Assembly (NCBI RefSeq): GCF_026343185.1
Contig: NZ_JAPEMA010000001.1
Span: 4,464,001-4,528,000, forward strand
Direction: 5' to 3'
DNA from: Streptomyces sp. NBC_00091
GTDB lineage: Bacteria > Actinomycetota > Actinomycetes > Streptomycetales > Streptomycetaceae
Length of the DNA stretch: 64,000 bases
The notes beneath the pieces are model-generated. The model had not been told where the DNA came from. It ran no database searches and saw nothing but the letters and a program-made list of their open reading frames with translations. Shown here piece by piece: positions 1-6,729 of the stretch. The first letter of the stretch is position 1. Every line of letters begins with the position of its first letter. Made by a program: the position numbers and the translations under genes.

Positions 1-81
1 CTGCTGTCTCCTGCTAACGTCGATGTCACGGCGGAGGACAAGGCCCGCATCGCGGAGGGCGGGTTCTTCAACCAAAGCTAG
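1..81 (+). CDS. sepF: SepF C-terminal end (partial, 5' truncated by window)
   Basis: The first 81 bases read in frame 1 as the last 26 codons of a protein ending in GGFFNQS and TAG. This matches the C-terminal tail I know for actinobacterial SepF, the membrane-associated FtsZ-binding protein that tethers the Z-ring. The assignment also rests on position: YggT and DivIVA follow directly, as in the conserved ftsZ-ylmD-ylmE-sepF-yggT-divIVA order. The start and the FtsZ-binding core lie outside the window, so only the tail can be assessed. Confidence 0.8.
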   Translation: MLSPANVDVTAEDKARIAEGGFFNQS

Positions 82-141
82 ACCGATCCGTCAGATACGG
101 GGCCGGGAACAGAGCGGTAGCAGGGGAGAGGGAAGCACGGG

Positions 142-438
142 ATGGGCGTCGCACTGCAGGTGGTCTACATCGCGCTGATGTGCTTCCTCATCGTGCTGAT
201 CTTCCGACTGGTCATGGACTACGTGTTCCAGTTCGCACGTTCATGGACACCCGGCAAGGCGATGGTGGTCGTTCTGGAGGCCACCTACACTGTCACCGAT
301 CCACCGCTCAAGCTTCTTCGGCGTTTCATCCCGCCGTTGCGTCTCGGGGGCGTGGCACTCGACCTGTCCTTCTTCGTTCTGATGATCATCGTTTACATCC
401 TCATCAGTTTCGTGAGCACCGCTGCGAGAAGCGTGTGA
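142..438 (+). CDS. YggT family membrane protein
   Basis: A 98-residue integral membrane protein with two hydrophobic segments, about residues 5-27 and 74-95. They are separated by a basic loop containing a TDPPLKLLRRFIPP stretch, typical of YggT proteins (usually one or two copies of a two-helix unit; this is the single-unit form). A purine-rich AGGGGAGAGGG lies just upstream of the ATG. It sits between sepF and divIVA in the division/polar-growth cluster. The molecular role of YggT is not established; involvement in envelope or division processes is inferred from context. Confidence 0.88.
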   Translation: MGVALQVVYIALMCFLIVLIFRLVMDYVFQFARSWTPGKAMVVVLEATYTVTDPPLKLLRRFIPPLRLGGVALDLSFFVLMIIVYILISFVSTAARSV

Positions 439-520
439 ACGATGAGCTTCCCCGCAGGCGCGGGGACAGTCCAGATACGGTCCTGCCGACTGCCGACGAC
501 TACGTAGAGGTGAAGAAGAC

Positions 521-1741
521 ATGCCGCTGACTCCCGAGGACGTGCGGAACAAGCAGTTCACGACCGTCCGCCTGCGAGAAGGCTATGACGAGGACGAGGT
601 CGACGCCTTCCTCGACGAGGTCGAGTCCGAGCTGACGCGTCTGCTGCGCGAGAACGAGGACCTGCGCGCGAAGCTGGCCGCCGCCACGCGTGCCGCCGCG
701 CAGAACCAGCAGCAGCAGAACATGCGCAAGCCGGAACCCCAGGACCAGCGCGGCCCGGGCGCCCCCGTGCCGGCGGCCATATCCGGCCCGCCGCAGCAGC
801 AGCAGCCGCAGATGGGCCCGCCGCAGCTTCCGGGCGGCCAGCCGCAGCTGCCGCCCGGCCCCGGTGGACACGGACCGCAGGGTCCGGGCCCGATGGGCGG
901 CCCCATGCAGCAGCAGTCCATGGGTGGCCAGCACCCGATGGCGCCGCAGCAGCAGCAGATGGGCCAGCAGCCCATGCAGCAGCAGATGCAGCAGCAGTCC
1001 ATGGGCGGCCAGAACCAGCTCGGCCAGCCGATGGGCCAGCAGATGCAGCCGATGGGGCAGCAGATGCAGCCCATGGGTCAGCAGATGCAGCCGATGCAGC
1101 AGCCGCAGCTCCCGCAGCAGGGCCCCGGTGGCGACAGCGCCGCCCGCGTCCTGTCGCTCGCGCAGCAGACCGCCGACCAGGCGATCGCGGAGGCCCGCTC
1201 CGAGGCCAACAAGATCGTCGGCGAGGCGCGCAGCCGCGCCGAGGGCCTGGAGCGGGACGCCCGCGCCAAGGCCGACGCGCTGGAGCGGGACGCGCAGGAG
1301 AAGCACCGCGTCGCGATGGGCTCCCTGGAGTCCGCCCGCGCCACGCTGGAGCGCAAGGTCGAGGACCTGCGGGGCTTCGAGCGCGAGTACCGTACGCGAC
1401 TGAAGTCCTACCTGGAGTCGCAGCTGCGCCAGCTGGAGACCCAGGCCGACGACTCCCTCGCGCCGCCGCGCACCCCGGCCGGTCCGGCTCTGCCGCCGTC
1501 GCCGTCGCCCTCGATGGCTCCGGCCGGTGCCATGGGCCACTCGATGAGCAACCCGTCCATGGGCGGCCCGTCCCCGATGGGCGGTCCCTCCCCGATGGCC
1601 GGCGGCCCGTCCTACGGCGGCCAGCAGCAGATGTCCCCGGCGATGACCCAGCCGATGGCTCCGGTGCGGCCGGCTGCGCCGCAGCCGATGCAGGCGCCGT
1701 CGCCGATGCGGGGCTTCCTGATCGACGAGGACGACAACTAG
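521..1741 (+). CDS. divIVA: DivIVA/Wag31-type polar growth coiled-coil protein
   Basis: A 406-residue protein. Residues 1-60 form the DivIVA N-terminal lipid-binding domain (MPLTPEDVRNKQFTTVRLREGYDEDEV region). A long Gln/Met/Pro/Gly linker covers about residues 68-205, a charged coiled coil about 210-315, and a Pro/Met-rich tail ends in RGFLIDEDDN. In Streptomyces DivIVA marks hyphal tips and recruits the cell-wall synthesis machinery; it is essential. The linker has tandem heptads of the type MGQQMQP (about residues 165-190), encoded by near-identical 21-bp DNA repeats, so its length may vary between strains. The AGAGGTGAAGAAG upstream of the ATG is a good ribosome-binding site. Confidence 0.95.
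   Translation: MPLTPEDVRNKQFTTVRLREGYDEDEVDAFLDEVESELTRLLRENEDLRAKLAAATRAAAQNQQQQNMRKPEPQDQRGPGAPVPAAISGPPQQQQPQMGPPQLPGGQPQLPPGPGGHGPQGPGPMGGPMQQQSMGGQHPMAPQQQQMGQQPMQQQMQQQSMGGQNQLGQPMGQQMQPMGQQMQPMGQQMQPMQQPQLPQQGPGGDSAARVLSLAQQTADQAIAEARSEANKIVGEARSRAEGLERDARAKADALERDAQEKHRVAMGSLESARATLERKVEDLRGFEREYRTRLKSYLESQLRQLETQADDSLAPPRTPAGPALPPSPSPSMAPAGAMGHSMSNPSMGGPSPMGGPSPMAGGPSYGGQQQMSPAMTQPMAPVRPAAPQPMQAPSPMRGFLIDEDDN
1018..1100 (+). repeat. Tandem 21-bp repeats inside divIVA linker
   Basis: About three to four near-identical 21-bp units (core GGCCAGCAGATGCAGCCGAT) encode MGQQMQP heptads in the DivIVA linker. Units differ only at synonymous third positions (atgggc, atgggg, atgggt), suggesting slippage or duplication within the coding sequence. 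Confidence 0.7.
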
Positions 1742-1773
1742 GCGCCGCCGCCGCGTCTGTCGGCAGTCGCTTC

Positions 1774-1819
1774 ACGGGCCGGGCCCGGTACCCCCACGGG
1801 GGCACCGGGCCCGGCCCGT
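1774..1819 (+). terminator. Rho-independent-type hairpin after divIVA
   Basis: A long GC-rich inverted repeat, ACGGGCCGGGCCCGGT pairing with ACCGGGCCCGGCCCGT plus inner C and G runs, starts 33 nt after the divIVA stop. There is little T-run, as is usual for Streptomyces terminators. Confidence 0.75.
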
Positions 1820-1874
1820 TCCCGTACCCGGGGCGGGTCCCGTGCCGGTGCGGGGGCCGGGTGCGGGGGTGCCG

Positions 1875-2040
1875 CTGCGCGGGGCGGTCCCCTACCCGCC
1901 CTTCGCCCGTTCCCTGGGGCTCCGCCCCAGACCCCGCGCCTCAAACGCCGGCGAGGCTGGATCTTCCAGCCCCGCCGGCGTTGAGGCGCGGGCGCGGAGC
2001 GCCGTGTCTGGAGCCCCGCCGGCGATTGAGGCGGGAACGG
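1875..2040. repeat. Intergenic GC-rich palindromic repeat, copy 1
   Basis: This fills the gap between divIVA and the convergent ileS. It begins with a GCTGCGCGGGG/CCCCTACCCGCCCTTC module, then GGGGCTCCGCCCC, then GCGCCTCAAACGCCGGCG, followed by inverted arms of CCCCGCCGGCG(A)TTGAGGCG. The same module occurs at about 13.4, 31.0-31.3 and 52.0-52.2 kb. No protein-coding signal was seen here. Confidence 0.75.
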
Positions 2041-2117
2041 TGGAAGGGCGGGGCGGGGAGAGAAACAGCTGTGGCCCGGACCCCAGGGCAGGGGACCGGG
2101 CCACAGGAGCCTGACGG

Positions 2118-5100
2118 CTACGCCTTGCGGAGGCGGAAGGTCAGGGACAGGGACTCGTCCGTGAAGGCGGAGCCATAGGCGGCGTCGGCCTCGCCCGAGG
2201 CGAAGTCGGTGGCGAGGACCTCGTCCGCGATGAGCTCGGCGTGGTCCGTGAGGGCCGTGACGACCTCCGCGGACTCCGAGGACCACCGCAGGGCGATACG
2301 GTCGGCCACGTCGAGGCCGGAGTTCTTCCGGGCCTCCTGGATCAGGCGGATCGCATCCCGCGCCAGGCCCGCGAGCCGCAGCTCCGGGGTGATCTCCAGG
2401 TCGAGGGCGACCGTCGCACCGGAGTCCGAGGCCACCGACCAGCCCTCGCGCGGGGTCTCCGTGATGATGACCTCCTCCGGGGAGAGGGAGACCTCCTCAC
2501 CGCCCACCGAGACGACCGCGGAGCCCGAGCGCAGGGCCAGCGACAGGGCCGCGGCGTCGGCGGCCGCCACCGCCTTCGCGACGTCCTGCACGCCCTTGCC
2601 GAAGCGCTTGCCCAGCGCCCGGAAGTTGGCCTTCGCCGTGGTGTCCACCAGCGAGCCGCCGACCTCGGACAGGGAGGCCAGGGAGGAGACGTTCAGCTCC
2701 TCCGTGATCTGCGCCTGGAGCTCGGGGGACAGGGCGTCGAAGCCGACCGCGCCGACCAGCGCCCGCGAGAGCGGCTGGCGGGTCTTGACGCCCGACTCGG
2801 CGCGCGTCGCACGGCCCAGCTCGACCAGGCGGCGGACCAGCAGCATCTGCTGCGAGAGCGCCGGGTCGATCGCCGCGGTGTCGGGGACCGGCCACGACGA
2901 CAGGTGCACCGACTCCGGGGCCTCCGGGGTGACCGGGACGATCATGTCCTGCCAGACCCGCTCCGTGATGAAGGGGGTGAGCGGGGCCATCAGGCGGGTG
3001 ACCGTCTCCACGACCTCGTGCAGGGTGCGCAGGGCGGCCTTGTCGCCCTGCCAGAACCGGCGGCGCGAGCGGCGGACGTACCAGTTGGAGAGGTCGTCCA
3101 CGAAGGAGGAGAGCAGCTTGCCCGCGCGCTGGGTGTCGTAGGCCTCCATGGCGTCCGTGACCTCGGTGACGAGGGTGTGGAGCTCGGAGAGCAGCCAGCG
3201 GTCCAGGACCGTGCGGTCGGCCGGCGCCGGGTCGGCGGCGGAGGGCGCCCAGTTCGACGTACGGGCGTACAGGGCCTGGAAGGCGACCGTGTTCCAGTAG
3301 GTGAGGAGCGTCTTGCGGACCACCTCCTGGATCGTGCCGTGGCCGACGCGCCGCGCCGCCCACGGGGAGCCGCCGGCCGCCATGAACCAGCGCACGGCGT
3401 CGGCGCCGTGCTGGTCCATGAGCGGGATCGGCTGGAGGATGTTGCCCAGGTGCTTGGACATCTTGCGGCCGTCCTCGGCGAGGATGTGGCCCAGGCAGAC
3501 CACGTTCTCGTAGGAGGACTTGTCGAAGACGAGGGTGCCGACCGCCATCAGGGTGTAGAACCAGCCGCGCGTCTGGTCGATGGCCTCCGAGATGAACTGC
3601 GCCGGGTAGCGCTTCTCGAAGATCTCCTTGTTCTTGTACGGGTAGCCCCACTGCGCGAACGGCATCGAGCCCGAGTCGTACCAGGCGTCGATGACCTCGG
3701 GCACGCGGACGGCGGTCAGGGAGCAGCCCTCGGCCGTGCAGGTGAAGGTGACGTCGTCGATGTACGGGCGGTGCGGGTCCAGGGCGGAGTGGTCCGTGCC
3801 CGTCAGCTCGCTCAGCTCGGCGCGGGAGCCGACGCAGGTGAGGTGGTCCTCCTCGCAGCGCCAGATGGGCAGCGGGGTGCCCCAGTAGCGGTTGCGGGAG
3901 AGCGCCCAGTCGATGTTGTTGTTCAGCCAGTCGCCGAAGCGGCCCTGCTTGACCGAGTCGGGGAACCAGTTGGTCTTCTCGTTCTCCCGCAGCATCGCGT
4001 CCTTGACGGCGGTGGTGCGGATGTACCAGGACGGCTGCGCGTAGTAGAGCAGCGCGGTGTGGCAGCGCCAGCAGTGCGGGTAGCTGTGCTCGTAGGCGAT
4101 GTGCTTGAAGAGCAGGCCGCGCGCGTCGAGGTCGGCGGTCAGCTTCTCGTCGGCCTTCTTGAAGAAGATGCCGCCGACCAGCGGGACCTCCTCCTCGAAG
4201 GTGCCGTCGGGGCGGACCGGGTTCACGACGGGCAGGCCGTACGCGCGGCAGACCGCGAGGTCGTCGGCGCCGAAGGCGGGGGACTGGTGGACCAGACCCG
4301 TACCGTCCTCGGTCGTGACGTACTCGGCGTTCACGACGTAGTGGGCCGGCTCGGGGAATTCGACCAGGGCGAAGGGGCGCTCGTACGTCCAGCGCTCCAT
4401 CTCCTTGCCCGTGAAGGTCTCGCCGGTGGCCTCCCAGCCCTCGCCGAGGGACTTCTCCAGCAGCGGCTGGGCGACGACCAGCTTCTCGGTCCCGTTCGTG
4501 GCCACGACGTACGTGACCTCGGGGTGCGCGGCGACCGCGGTGTTGGACACCAGGGTCCAGGGGGTGGTCGTCCAGACGAGGAGGGCCGCCTCGCCGGCGA
4601 GCGGGCCGCTGGTCAGCGGGAAGCGGACGTAGACCGAGGGGTCGACGACCGTCTCGTAGCCCTGGGCCAGCTCGTGGTCGGACAGGCCGGTGCCGCAGCG
4701 CGGGCACCAGGGGGCGACGCGGTGGTCCTGGGTGAGCAGACCCTTGTTGAAGATCTCCTTCAGGGACCACCAGACCGATTCCACGTACTCGGGGTCCATG
4801 GTGCGGTAGGCGTCGTCCAGGTCGACCCAGTAGCCCATGCGGGTCGTGAGCTCGGTGAACGCGTCGGTGTGGCGGGTCACGGACTCGCGGCACTTGGCGT
4901 TGAACTCGGCGATGCCGTACGCCTCGATGTCCTGCTTGCCGTTGAAGCCCAGTTCCTTCTCGACGGCCAGCTCGACGGGCAGGCCGTGGCAGTCCCAGCC
5001 GGCCTTGCGGGCCACGTGGTAGCCGCGCATGGTGCGGAAGCGGGGGAAGACGTCCTTGAAGACGCGGGCCTCGATGTGGTGCGCGCCGGGCATGCCGTTC

Positions 5101-5264
5101 GCGGTGGGCGGGCCCTCGTAGAAGACCCACTCGGGGCGGCCCTCGGACTGCTCCAGCGTCTTGGCGAAGGTCTTGCTCTCGCGCCAGAAGTCGAGGACGG
5201 CGTGCTCGAGGGCGGGCAGGTCGACCTGGGCGGGTACCGGGCGGTACTGCGGCGGTGTGGTCAT
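2118..5264 (-). CDS. ileS: Isoleucyl-tRNA synthetase (long, eukaryote-like type 2) with GXHH signature
   Basis: A 1048-residue class I synthetase that charges tRNA-Ile. The Rossmann fold begins with PPTANG at about residues 52-57, where the HxGH-type signature reads G60-A61-H62-H63: first and third positions are exchanged relative to the usual PHxGH. The KMSKS loop is intact (GRKMSKHLGN). The CP1 editing domain includes WTTTPWTL, and a long C-terminal anticodon-binding region ends in FRLRKA. Length and architecture are those of type 2 (eukaryote-like) IleRS, a group known for mupirocin tolerance. The ATG at 5264 has GCCGGAGGAAG upstream. A T-box leader precedes it, so expression is expected to respond to uncharged tRNA-Ile. 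Confidence 0.97.
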   Translation of the reverse strand: MTTPPQYRPVPAQVDLPALEHAVLDFWRESKTFAKTLEQSEGRPEWVFYEGPPTANGMPGAHHIEARVFKDVFPRFRTMRGYHVARKAGWDCHGLPVELAVEKELGFNGKQDIEAYGIAEFNAKCRESVTRHTDAFTELTTRMGYWVDLDDAYRTMDPEYVESVWWSLKEIFNKGLLTQDHRVAPWCPRCGTGLSDHELAQGYETVVDPSVYVRFPLTSGPLAGEAALLVWTTTPWTLVSNTAVAAHPEVTYVVATNGTEKLVVAQPLLEKSLGEGWEATGETFTGKEMERWTYERPFALVEFPEPAHYVVNAEYVTTEDGTGLVHQSPAFGADDLAVCRAYGLPVVNPVRPDGTFEEEVPLVGGIFFKKADEKLTADLDARGLLFKHIAYEHSYPHCWRCHTALLYYAQPSWYIRTTAVKDAMLRENEKTNWFPDSVKQGRFGDWLNNNIDWALSRNRYWGTPLPIWRCEEDHLTCVGSRAELSELTGTDHSALDPHRPYIDDVTFTCTAEGCSLTAVRVPEVIDAWYDSGSMPFAQWGYPYKNKEIFEKRYPAQFISEAIDQTRGWFYTLMAVGTLVFDKSSYENVVCLGHILAEDGRKMSKHLGNILQPIPLMDQHGADAVRWFMAAGGSPWAARRVGHGTIQEVVRKTLLTYWNTVAFQALYARTSNWAPSAADPAPADRTVLDRWLLSELHTLVTEVTDAMEAYDTQRAGKLLSSFVDDLSNWYVRRSRRRFWQGDKAALRTLHEVVETVTRLMAPLTPFITERVWQDMIVPVTPEAPESVHLSSWPVPDTAAIDPALSQQMLLVRRLVELGRATRAESGVKTRQPLSRALVGAVGFDALSPELQAQITEELNVSSLASLSEVGGSLVDTTAKANFRALGKRFGKGVQDVAKAVAAADAAALSLALRSGSAVVSVGGEEVSLSPEEVIITETPREGWSVASDSGATVALDLEITPELRLAGLARDAIRLIQEARKNSGLDVADRIALRWSSESAEVVTALTDHAELIADEVLATDFASGEADAAYGSAFTDESLSLTFRLRKA

Positions 5265-5330
5265 GAGGCTGAACTCTTCCTCCGGCGGTGTGTCACTTCC
5301 GTCCGGAGGGACGAGAGCCTTGGCTGCTCC

Positions 5331-5535
5331 CGCGGTACCACCCTCCTTGGCCTCCGGACAGGTCCGTCGGCCCCCTCATTGGGGTGCGAAGCCGGTTCTA
5401 CTCGCCGTACGGGAATCCGTGCGGGCTTTCTTCCGGCGGCTCCGGGGTGATCCTTCGCATCGCGCTCGCCCCCGGGCTCTCACCGTCCCCGGGTCGCTCC
5501 TGGCTGCGTCCGACGCTACTCGTCCCCATCCATGC
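5331..5535 (-). promoter_or_regulatory. T-box leader of ileS (tRNA-Ile sensing riboswitch)
   Basis: On the minus strand the canonical T-box GGAGGGTGGTACCGCG lies at 5331-5346. The stem I base GGGGACGAGTAGCGTC is near 5515-5530. A likely specifier ATC (Ile codon) sits at 5449-5451 within GCGAAGGATCACC. Downstream, a CCTCCGG (minus strand, about 5303-5309) is complementary to the ileS Shine-Dalgarno CCGGAGG (about 5278-5284). This fits the translational (SD-sequestering) T-box mode known for actinobacterial ileS. The exact 5' end of the transcript cannot be read from sequence. Confidence 0.93.
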
Positions 5536-5820
5536 CTTTCGCTGCGCCCAGTGTACGGGCCGGGGCGCTGGTCGGCAGACCGGTTTTACCGCGGCGGGGC
5601 ACGGGTCGCGGGGCGGGTCGCGGCATGACCCGGATGGGCTGACGGACCGGTCCTGGATCCACTGGGGCGGGTGGGGCGGATTACGGGGCTCCCCGCTGGG
5701 CACAACGGATGCAGGTTGACCTCGACGGACGCGTGCCCCGTTGCCGTGGGGTCGGAGGCGATTTATCGTTCCGGCACGATCTGCGAACAAGATCACAGCA
5801 TGTGAAAAGGGGCCGCGGCC
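5536..5820. other. Divergent intergenic region between ileS leader and zinc-finger gene
   Basis: This 285-bp spacer must hold the promoters of both the ileS leader (-) and the DksA/TraR-like gene (+). I found no convincing ORF or strong palindrome. AT-richer stretches near 5755-5815 (TTTATCG, AACAAGATCACAGC) are plausible promoter territory for the plus-strand gene, but I cannot assign -35/-10 elements reliably. Confidence 0.4.
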
Positions 5821-6711
5821 ATGGTGGCGAAGAAGACGGCGACACAGGAGGTGGCTGCTGTGCCAGGCTCCACGCCTCCCGCCAAGAAGCCTCCGGCGGA
5901 CGGGGCGGTACGGCCCGTCCCGTCGAAGACGGTCCCGGCCGGAAAGGCCACGGCCAAGGCGGCCGCGGATAAGAAAGCTCCGGCCAAGAAGGCCGTGGAC
6001 AAGGCGGCCCCGGCCAAGGCGGCCCCGGCCAAGACGGCCGCCGTCAAGCAGGCTCCGGCCAAGCAGGCCGCGGCCACGAAGGCTCCGGCCAAGGCGGCTC
6101 CGGCCAAGCGGGCCCCGTCCAAGGCGGCGGCAGCCGAGCGCACCACCGGCACGACCGCGGCCAAGACGGCCGCGTCCGAGGGGGCGGCCCCGGCCGCGCG
6201 GAAGACGGGAGCTCGGAAAGTGGTTGCCAAGAAGACTGCGGGTACGGCCAGGAAGACGGCCGCGGCCGCCACCAGCGGGCTCCCCAAGGCACGGGCCACG
6301 GCGGCCACCGCACCCGGCGAGCTCGCCGTACGGGCCGGGGAGGACCCCTGGACGCCCGCCGAGGTCGCCGAGGCGCGGGCGGAGCTGGAGAGCGAGGTGC
6401 TGCGGCTGCGGGCCGAGCTGGACGCCTCCGAGGTGGCCATCTCGGGCCTGATGCGGGACTCGGGCGACGGCGCGGGCGACGACCAGGCCGACACCGGCAC
6501 CAAGAACATCACCCGGGAGTCCGAGCTGGCCCTCGCCGCGAACGCCAGCTCGATGCTGGAGCAGACCGAGCGGGCCCTGGAGCGGCTGGAAGCGGGCACG
6601 TACGGGCTCTGCGAGAACTGCGGCAAGCCCATCGGCAAGGCGCGGATGCAGGCCTTCCCGCGGGCGACGCTGTGCGTGGACTGCAAGCAGAAGCAGGAGC
6701 GAAGGCATTAA
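5821..6711 (+). CDS. DksA/TraR C4 zinc-finger protein with histone-H1-like Lys/Ala/Pro arm
   Basis: A 296-residue protein with two parts. Residues 1 to about 165 are very rich in Lys, Ala and Pro, with repeats such as KAAPAK and KKAPAKKA like those of H1-type histones and the tail of Streptomyces HupS. Residues about 175-296 form a DksA/TraR-type domain: a helical hairpin, then CENCGKPIGKARM...LCVDCK with four zinc ligands. DksA-like proteins bind the RNA polymerase secondary channel; the basic arm suggests additional DNA or RNA contact (inference). AAAAGGGG precedes the ATG. It normally lies next to lspA in Streptomyces; here the two are separated by the island that begins just after its stop. 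Confidence 0.85.
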   Translation: MVAKKTATQEVAAVPGSTPPAKKPPADGAVRPVPSKTVPAGKATAKAAADKKAPAKKAVDKAAPAKAAPAKTAAVKQAPAKQAAATKAPAKAAPAKRAPSKAAAAERTTGTTAAKTAASEGAAPAARKTGARKVVAKKTAGTARKTAAAATSGLPKARATAATAPGELAVRAGEDPWTPAEVAEARAELESEVLRLRAELDASEVAISGLMRDSGDGAGDDQADTGTKNITRESELALAANASSMLEQTERALERLEAGTYGLCENCGKPIGKARMQAFPRATLCVDCKQKQERRH

Positions 6712-6718
6712 GACTTGA

Positions 6719-6729
6719 TCCGTAATTCA
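6719..6729 (+). repeat. Left 11-bp terminal inverted repeat of island
   Basis: TCCGTAATTCA is a perfect inverted match of 11225-11235. It lies 8 bp after the stop of the zinc-finger gene and overlaps the TGA stop of the minus-strand TnpB-like ORF, so the ORF end is created by the repeat. Confidence 0.6.

Noticed and set aside
2241..5450. 1069-codon open frame antisense to ileS
   Set aside because: High-GC shadow frame. The sequence is compositionally biased (Gly/Arg/Val), has no domain, and the opposite strand encodes a clear IleRS.
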